Positions 8,139 to 16,896 of a DNA stretch of 64,000 bases are shown one piece after another (position 1 is the stretch's first letter; the number at the start of each line of letters is the position of its first letter). The DNA lies in assembly GCF_004366035.1 (NCBI RefSeq), contig NZ_SOEE01000002.1:434001-498000 (forward strand), read 5' to 3'. The notes under the pieces were generated by a model. The model searched no databases and was not told the DNA's origin. It was given only the letters and a program-made list of their open reading frames with translations. A program made the translations under genes and the position numbers. The DNA comes from Cytobacillus oceanisediminis (GTDB lineage: Bacteria > Bacillota > Bacilli > Bacillales > Cytobacillaceae).

Positions 8139-10016
8139 ATGGAAACAAAACAGTTTCAGGCAGAATCCAAGAGATTATTGGAAATGATGATCAACTCCAT
8201 TTACTCTCAAAGAGAGGTGTTTCTAAGGGAGCTTATTTCCAACAGCAGCGATGCGATCGATAAGATCTACTATAAAGCACTTACAGACGATTCCTTAACG
8301 TTTGACAAAGAGAGTTACTACATAAAGGTCGTTCCTGATAAAGGGAACAGAACATTAACAATCAAAGATACAGGCATTGGAATGACAAAGGAAGAGCTGG
8401 AAAACAACCTTGGCATCATTGCTAAAAGCGGTTCTCTGGCTTTTAAGAAAGAACAGGAGATTAAAGATGGCCATGATATTATTGGCCAATTCGGCGTAGG
8501 ATTTTATGCGGCATTCATGGTCGCTGATGTTGTAACTGTGATCAGCAAAGCCCTTGGCAGTGAACAGGCGTACAAATGGGAATCCCATGGGGCGGAAGGA
8601 TATACGATTACGCCATGTGAAAAAGAGGCAGTCGGAACTGATATTATCCTTAAGATAAAAGAAAATACGGAAGATGAAAGCTTTGATGAATACCTCGAAG
8701 AGTACCGCTTAAAATCGATCATAAAGAAATACTCAGACTTCATCCGCTATCCAATTAAGATGGATGCAGCAATCAAAGAACCAAAAGAAGACGCTGAGAA
8801 TGAGAATATAGGAAGCACCGAAGAGCAAACCATCAATAGCATGGTTCCAATTTGGCGGAAAAATAAGAGTGAACTGACAGACGAAGATTATGAAAAATTT
8901 TATCAAGAAAAGCATTATGGCTTCGACAAGCCTGTAAAGCATATCCATATTAATGTGGATGGCACAATCCGCTATAATGCAATTTTATATCTTCCTGAGA
9001 ATATTCCATTTGATTATTATTCAAAGGAATATGAAAAAGGCCTCGAGCTATATTCCAATGGCGTATTAATTATGAATAAGTGCGGAGACCTTCTGCCTGA
9101 TTATTTCAGCTTTGTAAAGGGTATGGTGGACTCTGAAGATTTATCACTTAACATTTCAAGGGAAATGCTTCAGCATGATCGGCAGCTGAAGCTCATTGCG
9201 AAAAACATCAGCAAAAAGATTAGAAACGAACTTCAAAGTCTGATGAAAAATGAGCGGGAAAAATATGAACTATTTTATAAATCGTTTGGAAGACAATTAA
9301 AATATGGTGTATACAGCGATTTCGGAACTCATAAAGAAATGCTCCAGGATTTATTGTTGTTCTATTCTTCAAAAGAAAAGAAATTAGCATCACTTGATGA
9401 ATATATATCAAGGATGAAGGATGACCAGAAATATATTTATTACGCAGCTGGTGAGTCACATGAAAGAATAGAAAAGCTCCCGCAAACTGAACTTTTGGCT
9501 GATAAGGGTTATGAAATACTGTACTTTACAGAAGATATTGACGAGTTTGCCATTAAGATGCTTATGACCTATAAAGAGAAGGAATTCAAGTCTGTCTCAA
9601 GCGGAGATCTCGGCATAGAGAATGAGGATGAAAAGGTATCCGAATCAGAAGAAAAAGAACATAAGGAATTGTTCAGCAGCATGAAAGAAATTTTGTCAGG
9701 AAAAGTGACTGATGTACGAATTTCCAAAAGGCTTAAAAGCCACCCGGTTTGCCTGACAGCTGATGGAGAAGTCACCATTGAGATGGAAAAGGTCCTTAGC
9801 AGCATGCCGGATAATCAAGACGTAAAAGCAAATAAGGTTTTGGAAATCAATTCAAACCATGAAGTCTTCCAAGTCTTAAAAAATGCTTTGGAAAATGATA
9901 AAGAAAAATTATATCTGTATACAAACCTCCTATATAACCAGGCGCTGCTGATTGAAGGCCTTCCTATCAGTGATCCTGTGGAGTTTACGAATGATATTTG
10001 CAAAGTAATGGTTTAA
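8139..10016 (+). CDS. htpG: Molecular chaperone HtpG (Hsp90)
   Basis: Bacterial Hsp90, a cytosolic ATP-dependent chaperone of 625 residues, full length. The N-terminal GHKL ATPase domain has [13 protein letters not shown], the DTGIGMT motif and [11 protein letters not shown]. The middle domain contains [14 protein letters not shown]. The C-terminal dimerisation domain completes it. AAAGGGGAG precedes ATG 8139. Expression is probably under HrcA through the upstream CIRCE element, and a terminator follows. Confidence 0.97.
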   Translation: METKQFQAESKRLLEMMINSIYSQREVFLRELISNSSDAIDKIYYKALTDDSLTFDKESYYIKVVPDKGNRTLTIKDTGIGMTKEELENNLGIIAKSGSLAFKKEQEIKDGHDIIGQFGVGFYAAFMVADVVTVISKALGSEQAYKWESHGAEGYTITPCEKEAVGTDIILKIKENTEDESFDEYLEEYRLKSIIKKYSDFIRYPIKMDAAIKEPKEDAENENIGSTEEQTINSMVPIWRKNKSELTDEDYEKFYQEKHYGFDKPVKHIHINVDGTIRYNAILYLPENIPFDYYSKEYEKGLELYSNGVLIMNKCGDLLPDYFSFVKGMVDSEDLSLNISREMLQHDRQLKLIAKNISKKIRNELQSLMKNEREKYELFYKSFGRQLKYGVYSDFGTHKEMLQDLLLFYSSKEKKLASLDEYISRMKDDQKYIYYAAGESHERIEKLPQTELLADKGYEILYFTEDIDEFAIKMLMTYKEKEFKSVSSGDLGIENEDEKVSESEEKEHKELFSSMKEILSGKVTDVRISKRLKSHPVCLTADGEVTIEMEKVLSSMPDNQDVKANKVLEINSNHEVFQVLKNALENDKEKLYLYTNLLYNQALLIEGLPISDPVEFTNDICKVMV

Positions 10017-10029
10017 CAGAACGTTGTAA

Positions 10030-10059
10030 CAGCCCGAATCAATCGGGCTGCTTTTTTTT
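10030..10059 (+). terminator. Terminator after htpG
   Basis: CAGCCCGA (10030-10037) pairs with TCGGGCTG (10043-10050), followed by C and a run of eight T. Confidence 0.9.
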
Positions 10060-10067
10060 GTACTCAA

Positions 10068-10295
10068 TTATTGCTGGCGGAAAAAACCTGCATAATTGAA
10101 TAGCGAACCAGTCTGAAATTGACTCTGGTTATTAAAAGGCTGCTGCATTGCTGAAAGACTTCCTCCAGCCATTTCTTGTCCAGTAAGCTGTCCCTGCATT
10201 TGATTGCAAATGTGTACGACTTCCTGGCATCGCTGATTGGCTAAATCATGGCTTTGCAGGCTTTGTTCAATTAATTGGGCAGCCTGCTTTTCACG
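10068..10295 (-). pseudogene. C-terminal part of a small Gln-rich coiled-coil protein
   Basis: About 75 codons read leftwards, from REKQAAQLIEQSLQ to a Gln/Phe-rich tail ending NYAGFFRQQ. The frame remains open far upstream, but those codons are only the complement of the rightward coding stretch at 10311 (Leu-rich antisense of Gln-rich sequence). No ribosome site lies near any leftward ATG. The coding-like part starts at about 10295, where the rightward gene's ribosome site begins. It looks like the 3' half of a gene whose 5' half lies inverted beside it. Family not recognised; the low complexity suggests a spore-coat-type protein, but that is a guess. Confidence 0.45.
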
Positions 10296-10310
10296 TAGGA
10301 GGCTGTTAAT

Positions 10311-10532
10311 ATGCATACAACTCAACATGGAATACAGCAGGCAAGTCAAGCCAGGCAGCTTGCTCAGCAGCTGATTCAGCAGACACAGCAGGGAAGCCAG
10401 CAATATCGTATGATGCTTCAGCAGGAACAGGAGAACATTCAAATGCTTGAGCAGATAATGTTTTGGGACAATTGCCCCTTTGATATATTTCTCATTGCTC
10501 AACACCAGCACACTAGAAAAATAAATCAATAA
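10311..10532 (+). pseudogene. N-terminal part of a small Gln-rich coiled-coil protein, inverted relative to its second half
   Basis: Starts at ATG 10311 with TAGGAGG 8 bases upstream. About 49 codons encode a Gln-rich amphipathic helix ending ENIQMLEQI. After 10457 the composition changes and the last 24 codons look non-coding. Flipping 10296-10457 would place this start and its ribosome site on the minus strand and join LEQI in frame to REKQAAQ at 10295, giving a continuous coiled coil of about 124 residues. As it stands the gene is probably broken or switched off. Confidence 0.45.
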
Positions 10533-10633
10533 AAGGAATCATTTTCTTACGCCAAGTAACTTAATTCAAGTGCAGCTATATATGGAATAATTTTTGTGCT
10601 AATAACCAGACTAACAACTAAAGGAGGGAGATT

Positions 10634-11086
10634 ATGCAGCATTCCAAGGCATTGGCTCTAAAATTTCCCGCAAGTTTTGTTCTCTTATATATCATTCTCG
10701 GAGTATTCTTTGGAATGAGCTTTGTAAATGTATTTATTATAACAGCCATTCTGGGCATTACAGCTTATATTCTTGGTGATATGCTCATACTCCCAGGGAG
10801 CAGCAATGTAATTGCAACGGCAGCCGACTTTGGATTGGCTTTTTTGCTCATCTGGTTTTTGAGTTCAATTTTAACCAATGGTTACAATCTTATTGCAATG
10901 TCAATAGCCGCAGCTCTTGGAGTCGCATTATTTGAATATCTATTCCACTTATTTTTGCTCAGAAATATGACAGAAGCAAGTAATGAAAAAGGCACTATTA
11001 ACCAAGGAAATCTCCGCTTTAATACTGAAGTTTCCGAGGACTTAACACCTGTTAGACCGGATGTAAGAAGCGAAGAGGATAAATAA
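10634..11086 (+). CDS. DUF2512 (YndM-like) membrane protein
   Basis: 150 residues with four hydrophobic segments in the first 115 residues and a charged, polar C-terminal tail. The overall pattern and the GDMLILPGSSN segment resemble the Bacillus YndM/DUF2512 family of four-helix membrane proteins, whose role is not established. An AAAGGAGGG ribosome site precedes ATG 10634. The next gene starts 33 bases after the stop, so the two may share a transcript. Confidence 0.7.
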   Translation: MQHSKALALKFPASFVLLYIILGVFFGMSFVNVFIITAILGITAYILGDMLILPGSSNVIATAADFGLAFLLIWFLSSILTNGYNLIAMSIAAALGVALFEYLFHLFLLRNMTEASNEKGTINQGNLRFNTEVSEDLTPVRPDVRSEEDK

Positions 11087-11119
11087 CACATTCTGAAAGC
11101 TCTTGGAAAGGGGATTATT

Positions 11120-11461
11120 ATGTCAGTTTTCGTTTACCAGACATTTGAAGTAAAGCAGGACAGTTTTGTTGAAGCTTTAAAAAACATGAGAATGATCCAA
11201 AGCTACCGAAACGAGAATTATCAGCATGAGGTTGAGCTATTATCCCCCATTTCAGGAAAAGACCATACTTATGCTTTTCTTTTCAAATATGAAGGTCTCG
11301 CTGAAATGGAGCTTCAAAACAGAAAGATGTTTGAGGATGAAGAATATAAAAAGCTAATCGAACAATTCTTCCTACAAGATATTGTCCAGGGCAGCATGAA
11401 CACACAGATGTTCAGATCTGTTACAGGGTTAAAAAGCGACAGTTCAGAACAAAAGAAATAA
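11120..11461 (+). CDS. Small cytoplasmic protein of unknown function
   Basis: 113 residues, no membrane segment or signal. The N-terminal half (VYQTFEVKQDSFVEALKNM) followed by a beta-rich middle and a helix resembles small ferredoxin-like alpha/beta proteins of the monooxygenase/NIPSNAP type, but I recognise no diagnostic motif. AAAGGGG precedes ATG 11120, and a terminator follows after 35 bases. Confidence 0.65.
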   Translation: MSVFVYQTFEVKQDSFVEALKNMRMIQSYRNENYQHEVELLSPISGKDHTYAFLFKYEGLAEMELQNRKMFEDEEYKKLIEQFFLQDIVQGSMNTQMFRSVTGLKSDSSEQKK

Positions 11462-11495
11462 ATGCTTTGGCATCATCCTTTACAGATTTGAACGG

Positions 11496-11530
11496 AAGCC
11501 GATCACCAAAAGGAATCGGCTTATTTATTT
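11496..11530 (+). terminator. Terminator upstream of the amino acid permease gene
   Basis: AAGCCGAT (11496-11503) pairs with ATCGGCTT (11515-11522), followed by an interrupted T run. Confidence 0.75.
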
Positions 11531-11585
11531 GAATTGAAAACAAAAGAACGATTAACAGCCTTAGAAGCTAAACAGGAGGTACACC

Positions 11586-12950
11586 ATGGACTTTTTTCTT
11601 CCCAGCGGAAAATCCTCAAAAAAAAGTGAATCCGGTGACCTAAAATGGTGGCAATTATCATTAATAGGTGTTGGCTGTACGATTGGGACCGGTTTCTTTC
11701 TCGGTTCCGCCATCGGCATTAAGATCACCGGACCATCCATTGTATTTTCATTTATATTAGCGGCACTTGGAACCTATATCGTCTATAATCTTTTGGCTAA
11801 AATGACAGCTGAAGACCCTCAGGAAGGATCTTTTTGCTATTACGCTAATAAAGCCTATGGAAAGTGGGCAGGTTTTAGCTGCGGCTGGAATTACTGGTGC
11901 TCAAATATACTTATCATGGGAAGCCAATTAACCGCGCTCTCCATTTTGACAAGATTTTGGTTTCCTCATGTGCCCCTTTGGGTCTTTGCAGCCGGTTATG
12001 CCATCCTCTCCATTATAGTGGTATTAACAGGCAACAAAGGTTTTGACAAGGTGGAGGACCTGTTTGCAGTTATTAAAACAGCAGCCATTATTATGTTTAT
12101 CATCCTCGCAGCCGCTGCTTTGTCCGGAGTGATTGATGGAGATGCCAGGCATCCCGGATTCCCCGGTTCTTCAGGGGATTGGTTTCCTGAAGGCTTTAAG
12201 GGCTTCTGGTCATCCTTGATTTATGCTTTTTATGCATACGGAGGAATTGAAGTTATCGGGCTAATGGCAACAAGGTTAAAAAAGAAGGAGGATGCACCCA
12301 AGGCGGGCATCATTATGCTGATCGTTCTTGTCATCATCTATGTCATTTCTCTTGGCTTAGCCGTGTATATGGCTTCACATGGTGCTTTTAATGAAAAAGA
12401 GAGTCCTTTTGTAACTGCAATGGATAAGTATAATCTGGCCTTCTTCCCACACGTTTTTAATGCAGCAATCATTATTGCCGGCTTCTCTACGATGACCGCT
12501 TCGCTGTTTGGAGTAACAGCCTTACTGGTTACTATGGCTAATGATGGCGATGCTCCAGCGGTATTTTCAAAAAAGATAAAGAAATGGAAGGACCTTCCTT
12601 TACCTTCACTGGGATTGGCTACAGCCGGTTTAATTGCATCCATCGTAACCGCCTTATTGCTGCCAGGCAAAATATATGAGTATATCACTACTGCTGCTGG
12701 TATATTAATTTTATTCAATTGGTCATTCATCATCATTTCAGCTCTTCGGATTCTGGAAAATAAAGTGTTCGGAAAGATAATGGCTGCGGCGGGATTGCTT
12801 CTGATCCTGGCTGCGGTAAGCGGCACATTAATTGAAAAGTCAATAAGGCTTGGATTTTTTGTCAGTTTAATATTTGTGGCATTAATAGCGATCGTGGCCT
12901 TAATTATGCAAAAAAAAGTATGGAAAAAAGAAGGCGGGAGCAGCTGTTAA
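11586..12950 (+). CDS. APC-superfamily amino acid permease
   Basis: 454-residue integral membrane transporter with about twelve hydrophobic segments. The first transmembrane segment carries GCTIGTGFFLGSAIGI, the glycine-rich substrate-binding segment of amino acid/polyamine/cation transporters, and YGGIEVIGLMA marks segment six. An AGGAGG ribosome site precedes ATG 11586. The substrate cannot be inferred from context: the neighbours are small unknown genes and a terminator. Confidence 0.87.
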   Translation: MDFFLPSGKSSKKSESGDLKWWQLSLIGVGCTIGTGFFLGSAIGIKITGPSIVFSFILAALGTYIVYNLLAKMTAEDPQEGSFCYYANKAYGKWAGFSCGWNYWCSNILIMGSQLTALSILTRFWFPHVPLWVFAAGYAILSIIVVLTGNKGFDKVEDLFAVIKTAAIIMFIILAAAALSGVIDGDARHPGFPGSSGDWFPEGFKGFWSSLIYAFYAYGGIEVIGLMATRLKKKEDAPKAGIIMLIVLVIIYVISLGLAVYMASHGAFNEKESPFVTAMDKYNLAFFPHVFNAAIIIAGFSTMTASLFGVTALLVTMANDGDAPAVFSKKIKKWKDLPLPSLGLATAGLIASIVTALLLPGKIYEYITTAAGILILFNWSFIIISALRILENKVFGKIMAAAGLLLILAAVSGTLIEKSIRLGFFVSLIFVALIAIVALIMQKKVWKKEGGSSC

Positions 12951-12960
12951 CAATAAGAAA

Positions 12961-12992
12961 CAAACACCAGTTTTCATTCTGGTGTTTGTTCA
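12961..12992 (+). terminator. Terminator after the permease gene
   Basis: A 10-bp perfect stem CAAACACCAG / CTGGTGTTTG (12961-12970 with 12979-12988), 8-base loop, then a short T-rich tail. Confidence 0.78.
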
Positions 12993-13141
12993 GTTTTTAG
13001 ACACTGGCAGCCGTTTTATATAAATATCTGCAAGAAATAACCGAAAAGGGTGGTTAAAGGAATTCACTAAAATATCATTGCAGAATTTTAAATATAGGAA
13101 GAGGGCGGACTCTGTTTTTCAAGTCCTCTTGATGGACAAGA

Positions 13142-13999
13142 TTACTTTAAATATGGGGATAATTTCTGAATGATTTGATTCAGTTTAAGAGTATTTTTTT
13201 CATACATTTGTTGTGCCTTCTTGGAATCAGTCTGCAGGGAAAACACTTCGAGGTCAGCTGCACACTTTTTTATCATTGCCATAAGCAGAGGACGCTGTTG
13301 TGGTGCAGGAACCTTTAGTGAATCATCAAAAATATCTACAGTCAGTTCTCCATAAGAATTAATTTGACCCAAAAAAATGTTATCAATAGTCAAACCCAGT
13401 TTTTCTATCTCCATGTAAAGCCATTTTCTCGTTTTCCCTGACTCAGCAAGGGGATCGTTTAGAATTTTCCCATCCATAATAACCGTTTGCGGCTCTTTTT
13501 CCTGAGGCAAATTCAATTGAAGATCCTTTGGGGTAAGCGGCTGGTTTTCTTTCTTCAGCATGATGCTAAGGTCTCCGCGCGGCTCTAAAACAGCAAACTC
13601 CACATCTGCTGTTTTAAAAACATTTTTTTGGCGAAGCAGGGAGGATAAATCATCAATCGAATATCTTTCTTTTTTTAAATTATCTTCTAATATTTTTCCA
13701 TCTTTAATAAAGATTGTACCTTTTCCTTCAAAGAAATCACGGAAGCTTTTACTCTTAAGCGAGAGAATATCAGCAAATAATGTAACCAGACCAAAAATCA
13801 AAATAGAAAAGATTCCGCTGGCCCAGTGGTTATCCAGCCCCATAATAATTTCACCGGCTATACTTCCTATTGTAATTCCTGATACATATTCAAAAAATGA
13901 AAGCTCTGATATTTGTTTTTTTCCTATCAGTTTGGTTATAGCAAATAAAACACCTGCGAATAAAATAGAACGTGCACCAATAAGCAGCCATTCAGGCAT
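13142..13999 (-). CDS. DUF421 (YetF/YcaP-type) membrane protein
   Basis: 285 residues. Three hydrophobic segments occupy residues 5-80 (LLIGARSILFAGVLFAITKLIG onward in part), followed by a cytoplasmic domain with the typical GTIFIKDGKILEDNLKKE beta strands and a second repeat around TVIMDGKILND. This is the YetF/DUF421 layout. Two DUF1657 genes lie directly upstream on the same strand. In Bacillus, DUF1657, SpoVA-like and DUF421 genes form the mobile spoVA-2mob spore-resistance operon; here only the DUF1657 and DUF421 members are present. Upstream spacing to the nearest DUF1657 gene is 20 bases. Confidence 0.88.
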   Translation of the reverse strand: MPEWLLIGARSILFAGVLFAITKLIGKKQISELSFFEYVSGITIGSIAGEIIMGLDNHWASGIFSILIFGLVTLFADILSLKSKSFRDFFEGKGTIFIKDGKILEDNLKKERYSIDDLSSLLRQKNVFKTADVEFAVLEPRGDLSIMLKKENQPLTPKDLQLNLPQEKEPQTVIMDGKILNDPLAESGKTRKWLYMEIEKLGLTIDNIFLGQINSYGELTVDIFDDSLKVPAPQQRPLLMAMIKKCAADLEVFSLQTDSKKAQQMYEKNTLKLNQIIQKLSPYLK

Positions 14000-14019
14000 A
14001 TTTTCATCTCCAAGTTCAG

Positions 14020-14226
14020 TTAGTTTGGTTTATATTGCGGTTCCTCAAACTCTATAACCTTTTTTCGGTGTTCAAGATCAGTTTTTATCTCGCTAATTTC
14101 CAGCATTGATTCATGGAATAGGCGCTTTGCTTCTTCATCCATTGAGGTTAAAGCCAGGTTTGATAACTGTGCTTCTATAGAACGTATGGCTGCAAGACAT
14201 TGATTTACATTCGAAGCAATTGTCAT
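14020..14226 (-). CDS. DUF1657 protein
   Basis: 68 residues from ATG 14226 (MTIASNVNQCLAAIRSIEAQ). The helical body and the terminal EEPQY motif are shared with the gene just upstream at 14293-14496, and both fit the DUF1657 family seen in forespore-expressed spoVA-type operons. An in-frame ATG at 14244 would add six residues, but that region overlaps the likely ribosome site. It is probably expressed with the DUF421 gene downstream. Confidence 0.75.
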   Translation of the reverse strand: MTIASNVNQCLAAIRSIEAQLSNLALTSMDEEAKRLFHESMLEISEIKTDLEHRKKVIEFEEPQYKPN

Positions 14227-14292
14227 TGGGATCACACCATTCAAGATAGAATTAATAATTGAAATAGGGCCGGCATATGCCAGCCTGTTTGT

Positions 14293-14496
14293 CTACTGAT
14301 TATATTGTGGTTCCTCTTGCTGAATCTCTTGAAGCCTTGGTTCAAGGCTGTCAATAATCGATTGTGTTTGCTGTGCGGCATTCTGATACAGCTGCTTAGC
14401 ATTTTGGTTTTCCGTAGCCAGTGCAAACGTTTCAAAGCTGGCCTGTGCGCTCTTCAAGCCAACAATTGCTTGCTTTACTTGAGTTCCAACTGTCAT
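14293..14496 (-). CDS. DUF1657 protein (second copy)
   Basis: 67 residues (MTVGTQVKQAIVGLKSAQAS to EEPQYNQ). Closely related in pattern to the next gene on the strand; the two are diverged tandem duplicates. AAGGAATT-type ribosome sequence precedes the ATG. First gene of the DUF1657-DUF1657-DUF421 set, so its promoter should lie between 14497 and about 14560. Confidence 0.78.
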   Translation of the reverse strand: MTVGTQVKQAIVGLKSAQASFETFALATENQNAKQLYQNAAQQTQSIIDSLEPRLQEIQQEEPQYNQ

Positions 14497-14750
14497 CTTT
14501 AATTCCTTCTTTCAAATGAGAAATAAACTACACAATATATTATTACTTTTTATTGAATGCTTATGTAATAAACTTCATACCAAATTCAGTAAGCTTATCA
14601 TATAGGGCGATCTGGATCTCCCTTGGAAGACCTGGCTGCAAGCTGCCATATTAAAAAGGCACTATATCCGTTCATTTCCATAATTAAAATTACCATTAGA
14701 TTAACATCCTATTTACTATAGCTTATGAAGGAGGGGGACCTAAATAAATC

Positions 14751-15308
14751 ATGTTCCGTAATATTTTATTATCAATATGGATATTCCTGGATCCTTTTTA
14801 TTATCCTTTTACCCGGTTACAGCATCTTACAGCAGATCCGGAAAAAGGAGGAGTTTTTCGCGTGAGGCTAACAAAATATAAAGGGAATGACATTCAATTA
14901 TCTGACGGTGCTATCATAAGAAAAAATGATCTTTTACTTAAAATTCATCTGCATAATGTCAGGCTGTTAAATGATTTTAACTATATGACAAATGAATTAT
15001 TAAAAGGAAGAGCCATCTATAAACGTGTTAAGGATTCTATGCCGCTTTTGACTGCATTTATCCTCAACCATCCAGAAGAAACGAAAATAAAAGGGGTTAT
15101 TGGCATCACCCTTATAAACAAGGGATTCAGCGCGCTTGGGTTTGAATGCATACCTCCAAAAAATAAACTTTACTGCTGGTTTAAAAAAACATTTCAATTG
15201 CCTATATATTTTTTGTCGTATTCAAAAATTTCTGCTGCAAATATTAAAAAGCATCGCACTGTTTACTTATTGATGTCTAAAGAAAACCTGATTAATAAAT
15301 ATAAATAA
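14751..15308 (+). CDS. ykoP: YkoP-like protein
   Basis: 185 residues with a hydrophobic N-terminus (ILLSIWIFLDPFYYPFTRL), then an alpha/beta body with the YKGNDIQLSDG and GFSALGFECIPP segments. By recollection this matches Bacillus YkoP, function unknown. GAAGGAGGGGG precedes the start. The next gene is a YkoQ-like phosphoesterase, the same pairing as in B. subtilis, which supports the assignment. Confidence 0.7.
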   Translation: MFRNILLSIWIFLDPFYYPFTRLQHLTADPEKGGVFRVRLTKYKGNDIQLSDGAIIRKNDLLLKIHLHNVRLLNDFNYMTNELLKGRAIYKRVKDSMPLLTAFILNHPEETKIKGVIGITLINKGFSALGFECIPPKNKLYCWFKKTFQLPIYFLSYSKISAANIKKHRTVYLLMSKENLINKYK

Positions 15309-15385
15309 AAGATGCAGACTGTTTCCTCTAACTCCCACTAGGACTGTCCCCTCAATCCCCTTATACTTTGAAGGAGGGAGGGGAT

Positions 15386-16207
15386 ATGAAAATGGCATTA
15401 TTTTTCACTTTAATTTTGTTCTCCGTTTTCTGTTATATTATTTACAAAGCCAATAAGAACACAAAGAATGTAACGATAAATTCAATTTCCGTTTCCCGTC
15501 CTAATATCTCAGTTTCGGGAGATAACATAAAAATTCTTCATATATCTGATATGCACCTAGAAAATATATCTGTCAGTCCGGATGAATTATTTAAGATGAT
15601 CTCAAAACAGCCAGTGGATCTAATTGCTCTTACAGGCGATTTTCTTGACCGCAAACGAAGTATTCCTAAACTTGCGGGCTATCTCCATGCACTGAACAAG
15701 ACAAATCCAAAGCATGGCATGTATGCAGTCTTTGGTAATCATGATTATGTTTTAAAAGGCCATAACTTTGAAACATTGAAAAACACACTAGAAGAAAATG
15801 GCTGTAAAACACTTCAAAATGAGCATGTGTCGATACAAGTTAATGGGGAAAAATTAAACATCATTGGAATTGATAATTACAGTACCAGACACAGTGATGT
15901 AAAAAAGGCCTACGAAGGCGTATTTGAAGGCTGTAATCTAGTTTTGACACATGATCCCAATATTGTATTAGAGATGGAAAATATTCCTTTTGATTATTTA
16001 TTATCAGGGCACTTTCACGGTGGGCAAATTCATTGGCCAAAGCCGTATCATTTGATAAAAATGGGTAAGCTTGTCCGCATGAAAATGGTTAAAGGTCTTC
16101 ATTATCATAGCGGAAAGCCTTTTTATATAAGTGAGGGACTGGGCCAGACAGGGGTCAATATCCGTATCGGCAGCCGTCCTGAAATCACTTATCATGAAAT
16201 ATCTTAA
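15386..16207 (+). CDS. ykoQ: Membrane-anchored metallophosphoesterase, YkoQ-like
   Basis: 273 residues. One N-terminal membrane anchor (LFFTLILFSVFCYIIY) is followed by a calcineurin-like phosphoesterase domain: DMHLENI (family DxH), GDFLDR (GDxxD), FGNHDY (GNHD), THDP and GHFHGGQ (GHxH). All metal ligands are present. ATG 15386 is preceded by AAGGAGGGAGGGG; an earlier TTG lies inside that ribosome site. Related enzymes act on phosphodiesters, including UDP-sugar lipids; the substrate here is unknown. A terminator follows. Confidence 0.87.
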   Translation: MKMALFFTLILFSVFCYIIYKANKNTKNVTINSISVSRPNISVSGDNIKILHISDMHLENISVSPDELFKMISKQPVDLIALTGDFLDRKRSIPKLAGYLHALNKTNPKHGMYAVFGNHDYVLKGHNFETLKNTLEENGCKTLQNEHVSIQVNGEKLNIIGIDNYSTRHSDVKKAYEGVFEGCNLVLTHDPNIVLEMENIPFDYLLSGHFHGGQIHWPKPYHLIKMGKLVRMKMVKGLHYHSGKPFYISEGLGQTGVNIRIGSRPEITYHEIS

Positions 16208-16216
16208 TGCATTTCT

Positions 16217-16244
16217 AAACCTTGCCCAATAGGCAAGGTTTTTT
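16217..16244 (+). terminator. Terminator after ykoQ
   Basis: AAACCTTGCC (16217-16226) pairs with GGCAAGGTTT (16232-16241), 5-base loop, then T's. Confidence 0.88.
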
Positions 16245-16425
16245 AGGCGTATAATAAACATGTACAATCAGTAATTTACAAAAAAAAAAATTTATGATAT
16301 GCACAAATATTATTTACAAACCCATTAAAATTTTTGCCAGCATATTAAAATCCCTAAAAGTAAAAATTATAATGGGAGGGACGTATGATGGTTCCTTCTT
16401 ATTACTTAAAGGGGAGTGCTTAAAC

Positions 16426-16827
16426 TTGAATAACTGGATAAATGCGATTTTTAATATGGGCAGAATGCAGCCATTTTTAAATATGTTTGGAAGAAAGAGA
16501 AGAAGGAACAGAGGAATGCTATGGGGATCTTTAATTAGCCTTGGTTTAAGTGCAGCTGCATATGGCTTTACGAGAAATCGAGGCAGAAATATGGCTCGTC
16601 CGTTTCAAAACTTAATGAATAATACAGCCCAAATGACAAATTTCCAGAAGCCAAATATGGCGGGGCTAACTGAGTTTGCAGAGGAATTAACATCGAATAA
16701 GAACCCGATAAACAACAAATTCAATAATACTGCCCAAACGACAAATTTTCAGAAGCCAAATACGGCGGGATCAACTGAGTTTGCAGAGGAATTAACATCG
16801 AATAAGAACCCGATAAACAACAAATAA
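16426..16827 (+). CDS. Small basic protein with a hydrophobic segment and duplicated C-terminus
   Basis: Starting at TTG 16426 (AAAGGGGAG upstream) it is 133 residues: NNWINAIFNMGRMQPF, a basic patch GRKRRRNR, a short hydrophobic segment (LWGSLISLGLSAAAYGF), then two copies of a 35-residue unit ending FAEELTSNKNPINNK. Upstream in-frame starts exist but lack a comparable ribosome site. The front half resembles short Bacillus YrzQ/DUF3918-type peptides. Function unknown; the duplication looks recent. Confidence 0.6.
   Translation: MNNWINAIFNMGRMQPFLNMFGRKRRRNRGMLWGSLISLGLSAAAYGFTRNRGRNMARPFQNLMNNTAQMTNFQKPNMAGLTEFAEELTSNKNPINNKFNNTAQTTNFQKPNTAGSTEFAEELTSNKNPINNK
16618..16827 (+). repeat. Tandem 105-bp duplication
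   Basis: Units 16618-16722 and 16723-16827 are near-identical in the last two thirds and differ at a few bases in the first third. Both keep the reading frame and duplicate the C-terminal 35 residues of the preceding protein. Confidence 0.9.
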
Positions 16828-16840
16828 AGAATAGCATAGC

Positions 16841-16867
16841 AGCCCACGTATTTTGTGGGCTTTTTTT
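16841..16867. terminator. Terminator between convergent genes
   Basis: AGCCCAC (16841-16847) pairs with GTGGGCT (16855-16861), followed by a long T run. It serves the rightward gene; the leftward VTT-domain gene ends 30 bases away. Confidence 0.85.
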
Positions 16868-16896
16868 CATTTATATAATTTTACTTCAATATTGGA

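Noticed and set aside
10296-10529. Leftward open frame extending the minus-strand coiled-coil gene to about 153 residues
   Set aside because: Its upstream half is the Leu-rich complement of the Gln-rich rightward coding stretch and has no ribosome site.
14571-14675. Small minus-strand frames (one ending DKLTEFGMKFIT) upstream of the DUF1657 genes
   Set aside because: They look partly coding but need a frameshift to join and lack a ribosome site; possibly a gene remnant, too weak to list.
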